This document shows, in pieces, positions 17,278 through 26,564 of a stretch of 36,303 bases of DNA; position 1 is the first letter of the stretch; each line of letters opens with the position of its first letter. Under the pieces are notes generated by a model. It was not told where the DNA came from and searched no databases. It saw nothing but the letters and a program-made list of their open reading frames with translations. Source of the DNA: Alphaproteobacteria bacterium (lineage in GTDB: Bacteria; Pseudomonadota; Alphaproteobacteria; Paracaedibacterales; CAIULA01); assembly GCA_947475175.1 (NCBI GenBank), contig CANJLN010000009.1, positions 1 to 36,303 on the forward strand. The letters run 5' to 3'. Made by a program: the position numbers and the translations under genes.

Positions 17278-17886
17278 TCAATAACACGCCTGTAAATTAT
17301 TACTCAGCGCTTGATGGGTTTTTTCTTCTAGCAGCGTTTTGTAAGCATAGTAAGGATGCCGTATTTCCAAGATGATATCTTTTCCAATTCCGCAAAAAGT
17401 CTCAACTTGGTTGGCACTCATCACAAAATGAAAAAAATGCACCGATGAGGTTTTGCCATCTTCTGTTGTTCTCTCTAAATCTTCTTCTGGTATAGCTTTG
17501 ATTTCTGTGTCACCAAAACGAAGATAAACAAAATTTTCAATACCACCTAACTCTGAGAGAGCTTGGCGACGTCTTACAAGATCCGGAATTTCAATCATCA
17601 TTGTGCTGGTAAGCTCTCGGCTCCCGTCTGGAAAAATTTGAGGGATCAAGGAACCATAAGCGTATAACTCATCTTCAATTTGCCCTTCCCCACCCTGTTC
17701 GATTCTAAGCATTTCATGGATCTGCCACCAAATGGTTTGGAAATTCTCAAAATAAAATGTCACATCAGGGCCAACATTGACCCGACGATTCTTTTTAATA
17801 TCCATAATTTCTTGTTGTTTTTGGGATCGAATCTTTAAAAATTCATTTAAAGGGAGAATATCTTTTTTAGTGAGGGAACCTTGCAT
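17278..17886 (-). CDS. DUF3501 family protein
   Basis: A soluble 202-residue protein matching the DUF3501 pattern as I recall it: LTKKDILPLNEFLKIR at the start, then NRRVNVGPDVTFYFEN, the tryptophan-rich WWQIHEMLRIEQGGEGQI and a later DLVRRRQALSELGGIENFVYLRFG. It lacks a signal peptide and membrane segments. Function is unknown. In many proteobacteria this family lies next to an iron-sulfur oxidoreductase, but none is nearby here. It is divergent from thrS across 99 bp. Confidence 0.85.
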   Translation of the reverse strand: MQGSLTKKDILPLNEFLKIRSQKQQEIMDIKKNRRVNVGPDVTFYFENFQTIWWQIHEMLRIEQGGEGQIEDELYAYGSLIPQIFPDGSRELTSTMMIEIPDLVRRRQALSELGGIENFVYLRFGDTEIKAIPEEDLERTTEDGKTSSVHFFHFVMSANQVETFCGIGKDIILEIRHPYYAYKTLLEEKTHQALSNNLQACY

Positions 17887-17985
17887 TCAGAAAACCTTTG
17901 TTTAACCGAAAGAAATTATTGAAAAGAGCTTAGTATTGATGGCAATGTAAAGCAATGGTTGTAAAGGTATTTCAGAGTTTTTCTC

Positions 17986-19899
17986 ATGTTTAGTGTTTTC
18001 TTAAAAGACGGCAGTCAACGTCAATATGAATCTCCTGTTAGTGGAGAGGAAGTTGCCAAATCGATTTCACCCAAATTAGCGAAAGAAGCTGTTGCTACGC
18101 GTGTGAATGGGGATCTGTGGGATCTGAATCGAACCTTACCTGCAAATGCCACGATTGAAATTGTCACACGCCAGGATGCAGAGGGGCTTGAGATCATTCG
18201 TCACGATACGGCCCACATTATTGCTGAAGCTGTGAAAGAACTTTATCCAGAAACCCAAATCACCATTGGGCCAGCCATTGAAAATGGTTTTTATTATGAC
18301 TTTTTTAGACAAACACCTTTTACGCCTGAAGATTTCGAGAAAATTGAAAATAGGATGCGTGAGATTGTCAAGCGAGATGAACCTTTTATTCGTGAAGAAT
18401 GGCAACGTGATGAGGCTATCCGGTTTTTCAAAGACCAAGGTGAACTGTTTAAAGCCGAATTGATTGAAAGCATTCCAGCAGACCAAGTAATTTCTATTTA
18501 CCGCCAGGGAAATTTCACTGATCTTTGTCGTGGCCCTCATTTGCCGTCGACAGGCCGCATTGGGACTGCGTTTAAATTAATGAAAGTAGCAGGTGCTTAT
18601 TGGCGTGGCGATCACCGTAATCCAATGTTGCAACGCATCTATGGAACTGCTTGGGCGACTGAACAACAATTAAAAGATCATTTAACTCAACTAGAGGAAG
18701 CTGAAAAGCGTGACCACAGACGCTTAGGAGCAGAGTTAGATCTTTTTCATCTTCAAGAAGAGGCACCAGGGAGCGTATTTTGGCATCCAAAAGGATGGAA
18801 ACTCTACAGAAACCTTGAAAACTTTATTCGAGGTCGCCTTGAAAAGACAGGCTACGTTGAGGTCAAAACGCCTCAGATCCTAGACCGCAGTCTTTGGGAA
18901 GCCTCAGGGCACTGGGAGAAATTCCGTGAAAACATGTTTACGGTTGAATCCGAAGAAAAAGTTATGGCTGTAAAACCCATGAATTGCCCCTGTCATGTAC
19001 AAATTTTCAAACAAGGCATGAAAAGCTATCGTGACCTGCCGTTGCGGATGGCTGAATTTGGCTCTTGCCACAGAAATGAACCATCGGGTTCTTTGCATGG
19101 TTTGATGCGTGTGAGAGCCTTTACGCAAGATGACGCGCATATCTTTTGCACACCTGAACAGATTGTCTCTGAAACCAAAGCGTTTTGCGATTTGTTACAA
19201 GGAATTTATAAGGATTTAGGATTTACTGATATTCGTGTCAAATTCTCAGATCGGCCAGAAAAAAGAGCCGGTGAAGATTCTGTTTGGGATGTCGCTGAGA
19301 ACGCACTCATTGATGCAGCAACGGCTGCAGGTATTGAATATGCGCTTAATCCAGGCGAAGGTGCTTTTTATGGCCCGAAGTTAGAGTTTGTCTTAAGAGA
19401 TACCATTGGTCGTGATTGGCAGTGTGGAACCTTGCAGGTGGATTTCGTTCTCCCTGAACGCCTTGATGCAACTTATGTTGGCGAAGATGGCAAACGTCAC
19501 CGACCTGTTATGTTGCACCGCGCCATCTATGGATCCTTTGAGCGTTTCATTGGTATTTTGATTGAACATTATGCGGGTAAATTCCCCTTATGGTTAGCGC
19601 CTGTTCAAGCTGTCGTTGCAACCATCACAAGTGACGCTGATTCATATGGAAATGAGTTGTATCAAGAGTTAAAAGCCAAAGGAATCCACGCTGAGTTAGA
19701 TGTTAGAAATGAAAAGATTAGCTATAAAATTCGAGAGCATTCTCTTCAAAAAGTTCCCTATCTTTTGGTTGTTGGTAAACGTGAAGCCGAAGAAGGCACT
19801 GTTGCTATCAGACGTTTAGGTGGTGAAACACAACAAGTCATGAAAAAAGAAGAGATACTTCAGCAGCTGTTGGCAGAGATAAAAGTACCAGGGGTTTGA
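17986..19899 (+). CDS. thrS: threonyl-tRNA synthetase
   Basis: It charges tRNA-Thr with threonine. The 637-residue protein has the full set: an N-terminal TGS domain (1-62), the editing domain with [10 protein letters not shown] and CRGPH, and the class II catalytic core with MNCPCH (zinc Cys), motif 2 [20 protein letters not shown] and motif 3 [19 protein letters not shown]. An anticodon-binding domain forms the last 100 residues. The ribosome-binding site is weak (CAGAG well upstream). It is followed by a 77-bp gap before metN. Confidence 0.98.
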   Translation: MFSVFLKDGSQRQYESPVSGEEVAKSISPKLAKEAVATRVNGDLWDLNRTLPANATIEIVTRQDAEGLEIIRHDTAHIIAEAVKELYPETQITIGPAIENGFYYDFFRQTPFTPEDFEKIENRMREIVKRDEPFIREEWQRDEAIRFFKDQGELFKAELIESIPADQVISIYRQGNFTDLCRGPHLPSTGRIGTAFKLMKVAGAYWRGDHRNPMLQRIYGTAWATEQQLKDHLTQLEEAEKRDHRRLGAELDLFHLQEEAPGSVFWHPKGWKLYRNLENFIRGRLEKTGYVEVKTPQILDRSLWEASGHWEKFRENMFTVESEEKVMAVKPMNCPCHVQIFKQGMKSYRDLPLRMAEFGSCHRNEPSGSLHGLMRVRAFTQDDAHIFCTPEQIVSETKAFCDLLQGIYKDLGFTDIRVKFSDRPEKRAGEDSVWDVAENALIDAATAAGIEYALNPGEGAFYGPKLEFVLRDTIGRDWQCGTLQVDFVLPERLDATYVGEDGKRHRPVMLHRAIYGSFERFIGILIEHYAGKFPLWLAPVQAVVATITSDADSYGNELYQELKAKGIHAELDVRNEKISYKIREHSLQKVPYLLVVGKREAEEGTVAIRRLGGETQQVMKKEEILQQLLAEIKVPGV

Positions 19900-19976
19900 T
19901 CTTTTCCAGCCAATCGCTTTTTTAAAGAAAATGTGTTATCTCTTACCTTAACTTAAATATTTTTTGCTCAATAGAA

Positions 19977-21035
19977 ATGACACGTTCAGAGCCTCACCTA
20001 AAGGTAGACGGAATCTATAAAACATTCCAACAGACAACCACAGCTGAGAAAGTTTTGGATAATGTCACCTTTGAGGTCGCAAAGGGATCCATTGTTGGTA
20101 TTATTGGAAAAAGTGGCGCTGGCAAAAGCACCCTTCTTCGCTGCCTCAATGGCCTTGAAAAACCGGATAGTGGAAAAATTTATTTCGAGGGCAAAGATAT
20201 CACGTGCCTCAAAGGGAATGAATTCAGAGTAATACGCCAAAAAATCGGCGTTGTTTTTCAGTCCTTTAATTTACTGAACTCTCGCACTGTCTATAAAAAC
20301 GTTGCTCTGCCCTTAGAGCTTTTAAAAATGCCAGAGGACGTGCAAAAAGAAAAAATTGAAAAAATACTAAAACTTGTTGGGTTATTTGAGAAAAAAGACT
20401 CATACCCAAGCCAACTCAGTGGCGGACAATGTCAGCGTGTTGCTATTGCAAGAGCGCTTGTGGTTGACGCAACTTTGCTTCTTTGTGACGAATTCACATC
20501 TGCTCTTGATCCCCATACCACGGTTGAGATTTTAGAGCTGTTGCAGAAACTGAATAAAACCTTAGGGATCACCATCATTTTTGTAACCCACGATATCAAT
20601 GTGGTCAAAGAGATTGCTCAAAAAGTATGCGTTCTTGATAAAGGTCAAATTGTCGAAAAAGGCCCCGTTGAAAAGATTTTCATCAATCCATCACATCAGA
20701 TTACAAAAGAATTGTTATCCGAGCTTTTGAAAGACAATTTACCGGATTTTATTCAGCATCAATTGCACCCACAAGGCCAAGAAAATGATGATTTGGTTTT
20801 AAAGTTGATTTTCAACAGTCAAACATCAACCAGACCCATCATTGCTGAATTAATCCAGCTCTGGAAAGTCCCTATTAATATTATGTCAGGAAATTTAGAC
20901 CACATCGGTCGCGAAACCTTTGGTCATTTGGTTATTTCTCTAAAGCACAATTTGGAAAGCTCGGATCAAATCATCGCTTTCTTAAAAGAAAATCACGTTG
21001 ATGTTCATCAACTGGGGTACATAAAATGGGCATAG
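19977..21035 (+). CDS. metN: methionine ABC transporter ATP-binding protein
   Basis: It powers methionine import. Walker A is GKSGAGKST (44-52), the signature LSGGQCQRV (147-155) and Walker B LLLCDEFTSALD (167-178; the usual sequence is DEATSALD). A C-terminal NIL-like domain (about 270-350), which senses methionine and inhibits uptake in MetN, supports the specific call. The length of 352 is typical. It overlaps metI by 10 nt. The third component, metQ, lies 3.8 kb downstream on the same strand. Confidence 0.94.
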   Translation: MTRSEPHLKVDGIYKTFQQTTTAEKVLDNVTFEVAKGSIVGIIGKSGAGKSTLLRCLNGLEKPDSGKIYFEGKDITCLKGNEFRVIRQKIGVVFQSFNLLNSRTVYKNVALPLELLKMPEDVQKEKIEKILKLVGLFEKKDSYPSQLSGGQCQRVAIARALVVDATLLLCDEFTSALDPHTTVEILELLQKLNKTLGITIIFVTHDINVVKEIAQKVCVLDKGQIVEKGPVEKIFINPSHQITKELLSELLKDNLPDFIQHQLHPQGQENDDLVLKLIFNSQTSTRPIIAELIQLWKVPINIMSGNLDHIGRETFGHLVISLKHNLESSDQIIAFLKENHVDVHQLGYIKWA

Positions 21036-21670
21036 AGCAATTGATTCTTCAGAGTACATTAGAGACTTTGTCCATGGTCTTTGGTTCAATGGTGATTGGA
21101 ATCTTTATGGGTCTTCCTTTGGGGATCCTTTTATACAACACCTCCGGCAATGGGTTAACCCCCTCCCCTCGCCTTTATCAGCCCTTAAGTTTGGTTGTAA
21201 ACAGCGCAAGGTCCATCCCTTACATTATATTAACAATTCTTTTGATCCCTTTCACACGTTTGATTGTCGGGAGCTCGATTGGGACCCTATCAGCTATTAT
21301 CCCTTTAGGCTTAGCGGCAGCTTTACTGATTGGCAGATGTGTGGAGGAGGCTTTACAAGTTGTTCCTAAGGGGCTTTCTGAGGTTGGCATTTCCTTAGGG
21401 GCTACCTCCCTTCAGACGATTAGAAAAATTATTTTTCCAGAGGGGTTACCCTCTATCATTGCAGGGATCACAACAGTTGCCATTAATATCGTTGGTTATT
21501 CAGCCATGGCTGGAACCGTAGGTGGAGGTGGACTCGGTGATTTGGCCATTCGATATGGCTATCAACGCTATGACATGGTTTTGATGTTTATCATTGTTGT
21601 GATCTTGATCGTGCTTGTGCAAGTCATTCAAATGGTTGGGCAATGGTGCGTTAATCAATGCAGGCACTAG
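21026..21670 (+). CDS. metI: methionine ABC transporter permease
   Basis: The membrane channel of the methionine importer, 214 residues with about five membrane segments. The motifs NSARSIPYIILTILLIPFTRL and the EAA-type loop EVGISLGATSLQTIRKIIFPE match MetI, as does VGYSAMAGTVGGGGLGDLAIRYGYQRYD near the end. Its start lies inside the end of metN, and its TAG stop is followed directly by the ATG of the FliJ-like gene. Confidence 0.94.
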   Translation: MGIEQLILQSTLETLSMVFGSMVIGIFMGLPLGILLYNTSGNGLTPSPRLYQPLSLVVNSARSIPYIILTILLIPFTRLIVGSSIGTLSAIIPLGLAAALLIGRCVEEALQVVPKGLSEVGISLGATSLQTIRKIIFPEGLPSIIAGITTVAINIVGYSAMAGTVGGGGLGDLAIRYGYQRYDMVLMFIIVVILIVLVQVIQMVGQWCVNQCRH

Positions 21671-22090
21671 ATGGCTCGTAAAATAATAGATTCCGTCGAT
21701 CTACTCCTTCGTCTTGAAAAACAAAAGATGGATGAATTACGTCTTGAGATTTTTAAGGCTGAAGAACAAATTACTTTAACATTGCATGCCATAGAATCAT
21801 TGAATCAAAAAATAATAGACGAACGTGATCTCAATTCCATAAAAATTGAAACAGGTCAGACTTATAGTTCATTTTCGAATACATCTAAGAAAAAACAAGA
21901 AGCGTATTTGATTGAAATGAACTGTTTAAAACTTGAATACGATGATCTTTTAAATAAACTGCGCGACAAGTTTTCTGACACAAAAGCTTATGAAAATGCG
22001 ATTGAACAATGGCAATTGCGTCTGAAGAAAGAAGAAGCTCATTTGGAACAGAAGGTGTTGGATGATATTGCGTTGAGACGGAGAAAATGA
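21671..22090 (+). CDS. FliJ-like coiled-coil protein
   Basis: A 139-residue protein that is almost entirely charged helix, with long heptad-like stretches at about 10-55 and 70-135 and no membrane segment. Length, profile and the end LEQKVLDDIALRRRK resemble FliJ, the flagellar export-chaperone escort protein. Similarity is weak and based on impression, so a generic coiled-coil protein is possible. It starts immediately after metI with no gap and overlaps the DUF167 gene by ATGA. No flagellar gene is nearby, which is odd for a real FliJ. Confidence 0.6.
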   Translation: MARKIIDSVDLLLRLEKQKMDELRLEIFKAEEQITLTLHAIESLNQKIIDERDLNSIKIETGQTYSSFSNTSKKKQEAYLIEMNCLKLEYDDLLNKLRDKFSDTKAYENAIEQWQLRLKKEEAHLEQKVLDDIALRRRK

Positions 22091-22425
22091 CCCAACTTAA
22101 ACTCTTTGATCTGCCAACGCCTCTTCCCCTTCGGGAAACCAGCAAAGGCATTGAGCTTTTTCTAAAGGTCACCCCGAAAGCGGCTAAGAATCGTATTGGT
22201 GAGATTAAAGAAGAATCCCCAGGACATTATGCCGTTAAAGTTTATGTCACAGCACCACCTGAAAATAATCAAGCCAACCAAGCGGTTATTGAGCTGATCG
22301 CCAAACAATTCAAAATAGCGAGATCACAGATAACTCTGATAAGTGGGGCTACAAGCCGTCATAAGACCCTTTTGTTGGTGAATGTTACTTTGGGTGAGAT
22401 AAGCTCGACGTTAAAGTCTTTGTAA
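22087..22425 (+). CDS. DUF167 (YggU/UPF0235) family protein
   Basis: A small soluble 112-residue protein. The DUF167 pattern is clear: LFLKVTPKAAKNRIGE, then VKVYVTAPPENNQANQAVIELIAKQFKI and the end SGATSRHKTLLLVN. Function is unproven in the family. The first 20 residues (LFDLPTPLPLRET) are a short extension before the domain. It overlaps the FliJ-like gene by 4 nt, so it belongs to the metN-metI run. Confidence 0.92.
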   Translation: MTQLKLFDLPTPLPLRETSKGIELFLKVTPKAAKNRIGEIKEESPGHYAVKVYVTAPPENNQANQAVIELIAKQFKIARSQITLISGATSRHKTLLLVNVTLGEISSTLKSL

Positions 22426-22512
22426 CTTTATATCCGCGAAAAAACGATAGCCCTAAGTAGGTTTTCTAGGGTACCATGGGGGTTAAAGTCATATTAATTG
22501 TGTTCATGCTCA

Positions 22513-23253
22513 ATGAAAAAAATACTTTCTCTTTTTTTAGTCTGTTTGTCTCTCATTGCTTGTGATGAAAAGAAAAACGAAAATACGCTCGTCGTAGCAA
22601 CTTCGGCGGATTATCCACCCTTTGAATTTTACAAAGATGGAAAAATTGTTGGGTTTGAGATTGATCTGATTACAGCAATAGCCAAAGAATTAAAAAAAGA
22701 GATTGTCATCAAAGACATGTCTTTTGATGGCATTATCGGCGGATTGCAATCAGGTCGGATCGATGTTGCGATCTCTGCCATTAGCGAAACATCTGATAGA
22801 AAAGAAAAAGTAGACTTCACGGCCCCTTACCATCGGACGATGTCTGTTATGTTGGTTGGCAAAGAATCACCTATAACTAAACCAAATGATTTGGCTAGTA
22901 AATCTGTGGGTGTACAGATGGGAACCACATACGAGAAAATGATCAAAGAAGAATGGCAACCTGTAATTTCCAACATGTCTCTTCGTTCTCTTAGTAAAGT
23001 TCCAGATCTGATTCAGGACTATAAATCTGGACGACTTGACGCTATTGTGCTGGGCGTCAGTGAAGCCGAAAGTATCGTCAAAACGTACCCTGAACTGAAA
23101 ATTATTCCTCTTCCTTCAACAGAGGCCGTTTATGCCATTGCGTTGCCAAAGGGATCACCTTTGACAGAAAAAATTAATGAGATCATTAAAAAATGGCACA
23201 CAGATGGGACACTTAAAAAGATCCAAGATGCTTGGCTTTCACCGAAAGAGTAG
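22513..23253 (+). CDS. polar amino-acid-binding lipoprotein (family 3)
   Basis: The substrate-binding part of an amino-acid ABC importer. I chose the ATG at 22513 because it opens a clean lipoprotein signal MKKILSLFLVCLSLIAC with lipobox Cys17. The frame extends five codons upstream to a TTG with no support. The mature domain has the family 3 signature VVATSADYPPFEFYKDGKIVGFEIDL and the later DVAISAISETSDRKEKVDFTAPY. Size is 246 residues. The ligand is likely a polar or basic amino acid but cannot be fixed. Permease and ATPase genes follow directly. Confidence 0.93.
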   Translation: MKKILSLFLVCLSLIACDEKKNENTLVVATSADYPPFEFYKDGKIVGFEIDLITAIAKELKKEIVIKDMSFDGIIGGLQSGRIDVAISAISETSDRKEKVDFTAPYHRTMSVMLVGKESPITKPNDLASKSVGVQMGTTYEKMIKEEWQPVISNMSLRSLSKVPDLIQDYKSGRLDAIVLGVSEAESIVKTYPELKIIPLPSTEAVYAIALPKGSPLTEKINEIIKKWHTDGTLKKIQDAWLSPKE

Positions 23254-23264
23254 AGTTTGATTCT

Positions 23265-23915
23265 ATGCATTTTTTAGAGATACTTCCTTCCTTACCCTTT
23301 ATTTTAGAAGGAGTGTTGGTCACTTTAAAGTTCACCACGCTCTCGCTCTTGTGCGGACTGCCCCTTGGAATATGCTTGGCCTTGTGCAAAATTTCACACA
23401 TTTGTGTTTTGAGAAGCATCGCAAATGTCTATACCTCGATTTTTAGAGGCACTCCCCTCCTTGTGCAGTTGAGTATTATCTTTTTTGCAACGCCTCAGCT
23501 TACGGGGTACCCTATTTCAGCCTTTCAAGCGGGTGTCATCGCTTTTTCTTTAAATTCGGCTGCTTATAGTTCGGAAACTATTAGAGCTGGCATTCAAAGC
23601 ATTGATCAAGGCCAATGGGAAGCTGCCAAGGTTTTGGGGATTTCTTATAAGCACACAATGATGAGGATCATATTACCACAAGCAGTTCGCAACATCTTGC
23701 CATCTCTGATTAGCGAAATGGCCAATCTTCTAAAAGAATCCGCCATTGTATCTATTATTGGTGAAGCAGATCTTTTAAGAAGAGCGCAAGTGGTTGCCGC
23801 TGAAAAATTTTTGTATTTTGAACCTTTGCTTATAGCAGCTCTTCTTTATTTTCTGATGGTATCGGTTATCAGCTATTTTGGCAAAAGATTAGAAAAGAAA
23901 CTGGCTTATGCTTAA
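23265..23915 (+). CDS. amino-acid ABC transporter permease
   Basis: The membrane part of the polar amino-acid importer, HisM/GlnP family, 216 residues from the ATG at 23265 (MHFLEILPSLPFILEG). The open frame starts earlier at a TTG inside the binding-protein gene, which I reject. It shows TSIFRGTPLLVQLSIIFF and the EAA loop GQWEAAKVLGISYKHTMMRI. It begins 11 bp after the binding-protein stop and overlaps the ATPase gene by 8 nt. Confidence 0.93.
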   Translation: MHFLEILPSLPFILEGVLVTLKFTTLSLLCGLPLGICLALCKISHICVLRSIANVYTSIFRGTPLLVQLSIIFFATPQLTGYPISAFQAGVIAFSLNSAAYSSETIRAGIQSIDQGQWEAAKVLGISYKHTMMRIILPQAVRNILPSLISEMANLLKESAIVSIIGEADLLRRAQVVAAEKFLYFEPLLIAALLYFLMVSVISYFGKRLEKKLAYA

Positions 23916-24618
23916 AGTTTGCAACCTTACAAAAAAAACACCGACAGGTGATATTTTAAAAGACCTTACCTTTGAAGCCAAAGAGGGTGAAATAACAGCT
24001 GTCATTGGCGCTTCCGGAAGCGGGAAAACAACTCTGCTTAGATGCCTTGCTCAGCTGGATAAAGATTTCTTGGGAAAAATGCTCTTAGGGGGTAGAGATC
24101 TTTCGTCTTTGTCACACGGGGAAATTGGTCTCGTATTTCAGAGTTTTCATTTATTTCCGCATTTGGATATTTTGCAGAATCTAACCTTAGCACCCATCCA
24201 TCAAGGCATGAGCAAAGCTGAAGCAGAGAAAAAAGCCCACAAGCTTTTGAGTCAGTTTTCTCTTAAAACAAAAGCACATCAGTATCCAGGGCAACTCTCT
24301 GGCGGTCAAAAGCAACGGATTGCCATTGCCCGTGCCCTCATTATGGATCCTCCTATCTTATTATTTGATGAACCAACATCCGCTCTTGATCCTGAATTGG
24401 TAAATGAGGTTGGGGAAATCATCAGAAGTGTGCAAGATCCAAAACGTGTTATTATTTTAGTAACTCATGAAATTAGGCTTGCTGAAAAAGTAGCTAATCG
24501 CATTTTGTTTTTGGATCATGGTTGTTTATTAGATAATATGGAATCAAGTCAATTCTTTGCAAAAGATTGCACCAAGCTTTCAAAAAGAGCCCAGAAGTTC
24601 TTATCCAATTTAAGTTAA
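23908..24618 (+). CDS. amino-acid ABC transporter ATP-binding protein (GlnQ-like)
   Basis: It energises the polar amino-acid importer. Walker A is GASGSGKTT (34-42), the signature LSGGQKQRI (130-138) and Walker B LLFDEPTSALD (151-161). The 236-residue size is that of GlnQ/HisP proteins without an added regulatory domain, unlike MetN upstream. It overlaps the permease gene by 8 nt and is followed 10 bp later by cpoB. Confidence 0.94.
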   Translation: MLKVCNLTKKTPTGDILKDLTFEAKEGEITAVIGASGSGKTTLLRCLAQLDKDFLGKMLLGGRDLSSLSHGEIGLVFQSFHLFPHLDILQNLTLAPIHQGMSKAEAEKKAHKLLSQFSLKTKAHQYPGQLSGGQKQRIAIARALIMDPPILLFDEPTSALDPELVNEVGEIIRSVQDPKRVIILVTHEIRLAEKVANRILFLDHGCLLDNMESSQFFAKDCTKLSKRAQKFLSNLS

Positions 24619-24628
24619 AGGAATATTT

Positions 24629-25438
24629 ATGAAGAAATTCGCGTTTGCCGCTGTATTGCTTTTGTCGACTGCTTCTTTTGAATCAAATAGTGCTGCAGAC
24701 CTAAGTCCAGAAGCAGCGGCTATGGACGCTGAAATTAAGAAAATGCAAGATGAGCTTCAAGAAAAAGTCGAAGTTTATAATGAGCAAGTTGCTCAAGATG
24801 CTGCCAATCATGAAGTTTCTGTACCAGAACCTGTTGCCAAAGAAACCCCAACAACCATTCTTCCTGCGCAACAAAAACCTGCCACAACAATTCCAGAAAA
24901 ACCTGACCTTGAAAAGCGTGTAGAATCTCTTGAACGTGAGCTTAAAGCCCTAAAAGATGCTAAACCTGCAGATGGTGCGCGCACACTGGAAGAAGCAGCT
25001 GCTACGAAAAAAGCCAATGACACGGCTCCGCTGCTGCCAACAAACACACCAGCCGTTGCCCAATACAATCAAGCATTGACCTTGCTCGAAAACAATGAAT
25101 TTGAAAAAGCAGCTGGCGCGTTTGAGCAAATTTTAAAAGACTATCCGAATGATCCTTATGCGCATAAGGCACAAGCGCATCTTGGAGAGGTATTTCGGAA
25201 ATTAGGAAAAATGGAAGAAGCTGAAAAAGCTTATAGTTTGGCATTAACCTATAACCTTGAAAGCCCTATTATGGTTGAATGTCGTTTGGGATTGGCCGAA
25301 ACACTCATTGCTCTCAACAAACTCAAACCAGCCTGCGATCAATTAATGATCGTTCAAAAAGAAAGTATTGACCCCACCCAAAAAAGAAGATTACAAGAAG
25401 CGCTTGGTACAGGATCATGTCAAAAGCATAGTGGTTAG
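24629..25438 (+). CDS. cpoB: periplasmic coiled-coil/TPR protein CpoB (YbgF)
   Basis: A 269-residue exported protein. A signal peptide (about 1-22) is followed by a helical, probably coiled-coil region (29-60), an Ala/Pro/Thr-rich linker, a second short coil (LEKRVESLERELKAL, about 92-106) and TPR repeats from about residue 145 (AVAQYNQALTLLENNEFEKAAGAFEQILKDYP). This is the CpoB/YbgF layout, a Tol-associated protein coordinating outer-membrane constriction and septal peptidoglycan synthesis. It is normally beside tolQRAB-pal, which is absent here. AAGGA precedes the ATG. Confidence 0.85.
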   Translation: MKKFAFAAVLLLSTASFESNSAADLSPEAAAMDAEIKKMQDELQEKVEVYNEQVAQDAANHEVSVPEPVAKETPTTILPAQQKPATTIPEKPDLEKRVESLERELKALKDAKPADGARTLEEAAATKKANDTAPLLPTNTPAVAQYNQALTLLENNEFEKAAGAFEQILKDYPNDPYAHKAQAHLGEVFRKLGKMEEAEKAYSLALTYNLESPIMVECRLGLAETLIALNKLKPACDQLMIVQKESIDPTQKRRLQEALGTGSCQKHSG

Positions 25439-25443
25439 GTTTT

Positions 25444-26238
25444 ATGAAAAAATATTTTTTAGCAATTCTTGTTATTTTCCTTGGTATTCTAGCCACTGTT
25501 TACTTAAGAGAAGTTCCTTCTTGCACAGGATTGACTTTAAAAGTAGGGGTAACCTCTGGTCCGCATGCGATGATTTTGGAGCATGTGAAAGCAAAAGCCC
25601 TTAAAGCAGGTCTATGTATTCATATCATCCAGTTTGATGATTTTATTTTACCGAATGTGGCGTTGTCTGAAGGTGATATCAACGTTAACTGCTACCAACA
25701 CAAGCCCTTTCTCGACGAACAAGTAATAACTCGAAAGTACAAAATCCACAGCATTGCTAAAACTGTTTTGATGCCGCTTGGAATCTATTCACACAAAATA
25801 AAAAGCCTTAATGAGCTAAATGACGGCAGCAAAATTGGGATTCCAAATGACCCAACGAACGGTGGACGGGCCTTACTCTTTTTACAGAAAGCTGGCTTAC
25901 TGACCTTAAAAGACAGCACCAATCCATGTCTTTTGGATATAAATGAAAACCCAAGAAAACTTCAAATTATTGAATTAGATGCGCCACTGTTGCCACGATC
26001 TTTAGATGACTTGGATTTCGCTGTTGTCAACACAGACTGGGTATTGCTAGCAAAATTAGATCCCTCATCGGCACTCTTAACTGAATCCACAGATTCTCCC
26101 TATGCGAATTTAATTGTCATTCGTGATGGAGATGAAAACATGCCTGAGATTAAGCAGTTTGTTGCTTTGTATCAATCAGAAGATACCAAAAAGTTTATTC
26201 AGGAAACCTTTAAGGGCGCTATTATTCCTGAATGGTAA
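25444..26238 (+). CDS. metQ: methionine-binding protein MetQ (NlpA family)
   Basis: The substrate-binding component matching MetN and MetI upstream. The NlpA pattern is clear: LKVGVTSGPHAMILEHVKAKA, DINVNCYQHKPFLDEQ, KIGIPNDPTNGGRALLFLQKAGLL and a final TWV-like VVNTDWVL. The 264-residue protein has a hydrophobic N-terminal segment (about 4-20) but not the classical lipobox most MetQ proteins have. Its first Cys lies in VPSC, about residue 27, so it may remain anchored by the uncleaved segment. It starts 5 bp after cpoB. Confidence 0.9.
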   Translation: MKKYFLAILVIFLGILATVYLREVPSCTGLTLKVGVTSGPHAMILEHVKAKALKAGLCIHIIQFDDFILPNVALSEGDINVNCYQHKPFLDEQVITRKYKIHSIAKTVLMPLGIYSHKIKSLNELNDGSKIGIPNDPTNGGRALLFLQKAGLLTLKDSTNPCLLDINENPRKLQIIELDAPLLPRSLDDLDFAVVNTDWVLLAKLDPSSALLTESTDSPYANLIVIRDGDENMPEIKQFVALYQSEDTKKFIQETFKGAIIPEW

Positions 26239-26240
26239 TC

Positions 26241-26507
26241 TCACCCTTTGTACATAATCTTCATTGTCAAAACACCGCCGGCAAGAAACAACGTTGCTAT
26301 GTTGGCAACAAAAATTGACAAAGAACTAATCAGCACACTATAGGCAATCCACAAACAAATCCCCAAGCAAAACAAAATATACATCCCCAAAGATATATCT
26401 TTTGTTGAACGAGTCTTAAAAACGTGAATTGCTTGCGGAACAAATGACAGAGTTGTCAAAAACCCCGCCGTGAGACCTATGAGCTCAGGATTCATAGAAT
26501 TAACCAT
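26241..26507 (-). CDS. SemiSWEET sugar transporter
   Basis: An 88-residue membrane protein with three predicted segments, the size and layout of a bacterial SemiSWEET, which works as a dimer to pass sugars across the inner membrane. The PQ-loop motif is present in the first segment (TTLSFVPQAIHVFKTRSTKDIS). The sugar is unknown. The start could be the ATG at 26507 or the one four codons later; neither has a strong ribosome-binding site. It ends 2 bp from metQ, tail to tail. Confidence 0.9.
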   Translation of the reverse strand: MVNSMNPELIGLTAGFLTTLSFVPQAIHVFKTRSTKDISLGMYILFCLGICLWIAYSVLISSLSIFVANIATLFLAGGVLTMKIMYKG

Positions 26508-26564
26508 TTTTTTATAACTTCTGTTTTATATTGTACAATAAGTCGAAAAACATAGGTACAAGAA

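Noticed and set aside
22451-22471. Possible hairpin CCCTA...TAGGG after the DUF167 gene
   Set aside because: The stem is only 5 bp with a long loop and no T-run, too weak to call a terminator.
25368-25604. 78-residue plus-strand ORF across the cpoB end and metQ start
   Set aside because: It overlaps both genes in a different frame; metQ has a proper start and family motifs there.
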